This document shows, in pieces, positions 13,499 to 13,499 of a stretch of 13,499 bases of DNA. The stretch comes from Synechococcaceae cyanobacterium RL_1_2. GTDB taxonomy: Bacteria > Cyanobacteriota > Cyanobacteriia > Cyanobacteriales > JAAUPO01. The notes under the pieces were generated by a model, which ran no database searches, had not been told where the DNA came from, and saw only the letters and a list, made by a program, of their open reading frames with translations. How positions within the stretch are numbered: the first letter of the stretch is position 1; the number at the start of each line of letters is the position of its first letter. The stretch spans positions 1 through 13,499 of the forward strand of contig JAAUPO010000015.1 in NCBI GenBank assembly GCA_012033095.1, given 5' to 3'. Made by a program: the position numbers and the translations under genes.

Positions 13499-13499
13499 A

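Larger units (their letters stand above)
7623..13499 (-). pseudogene. Frameshifted type I PKS: KS-AT-KR-ACP-ACP-ST (5' end outside window)
   Basis: Gene-level entry joining the PKS fragments listed separately. Domain order on the minus strand: KS (13498 to ~12350), AT (~12050 to 11150), post-AT and KR structural half (~11030 to 10115), KR catalytic half (~10090 to 9450), ACP1 (~9270 to 8985), ACP2 (~8935 to 8650), sulfotransferase (~8540 to 7623). Eight one-base changes would restore one frame: extra base at 13408-13413; missing base at 11019-11020 and within 10100-10118; extra base at 9288-9291; missing base near 9244-9247, at 9070/9071, near 8925-8936 and at 8167-8168. There is no DH or ER, so the beta-hydroxyl would be kept. 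It may be an intact gene with sequencing errors rather than a true pseudogene. The intact NRPS frame next to it and preserved active-site motifs favour that reading. Confidence 0.7.

Noticed and set aside
3530..13499. Complete olefin synthase (Ols) locus
   Set aside because: There is no fatty acyl-AMP ligase loading domain in view, and the decarboxylating TE after the sulfotransferase is replaced by an NRPS.

Overview
The window looks cyanobacterial. The octamer GCGATCGC (HIP1) occurs at least a dozen times in the coding parts, and the gene families fit: a modular PKS with an olefin-synthase-like sulfotransferase, a hybrid NRPS, and a zinc-ribbon Ser/Thr kinase fused to a formylglycine-generating-enzyme-like (SUMF1) domain. 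All substantial genes lie on the minus strand, so the biology reads from high to low coordinates.

Positions 13499 to 7623 hold the 3' part of a type I polyketide synthase: KS - AT (malonyl type) - KR structural half - KR catalytic half - ACP - ACP - sulfotransferase. The KS N-terminus lies beyond the window. As given, this gene is broken by eight apparent single-base indels, mostly at short homopolymers, so it appears as several fragments. Positions 7626 to 3356 hold the next enzyme, an NRPS with a TubC-type docking domain - C - A - PCP - TE. It starts on an ATGA overlap with the sulfotransferase stop. Its A-domain code, read by eye, is close to the glycine code. One further apparent deletion cuts off the last ~55 residues of the TE, including the catalytic His. 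Together the assembly line would add a malonate unit, reduce it to a beta-hydroxyl, place the chain on tandem ACPs beside a PAPS-dependent sulfotransferase, couple it to (predicted) glycine and release it by the TE. A sulfotransferase module feeding an NRPS, rather than the terminal decarboxylating TE of olefin synthase and CurM, is the most interesting biochemical feature.

Positions 2804 to 714 encode the kinase-SUMF1 membrane protein. It looks intact, but three apparent compensating deletions garble about 33 residues of the kinase C-lobe.

The two gene-poor stretches (1-713 and 2805-3355) hold a set of small inverted-repeat elements. Two copies of one ~90-bp MITE family, with near-24-bp terminal inverted repeats and perfect 8-bp target duplications, lie on either side of the kinase gene. 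Each copy has been invaded by a different smaller element, and each supplies a close uninterrupted reference for the insertion site in the other. A further inverted-repeat element lies at 420-654. The first copy also sits in what seems to be the 3' end of an unidentified plus-strand gene and gives it a new stop codon.

Main caution: the cluster of homopolymer frameshifts, spread over both the PKS and the unrelated kinase gene, looks more like uncorrected sequencing error than decay, but the sequence alone cannot settle this.
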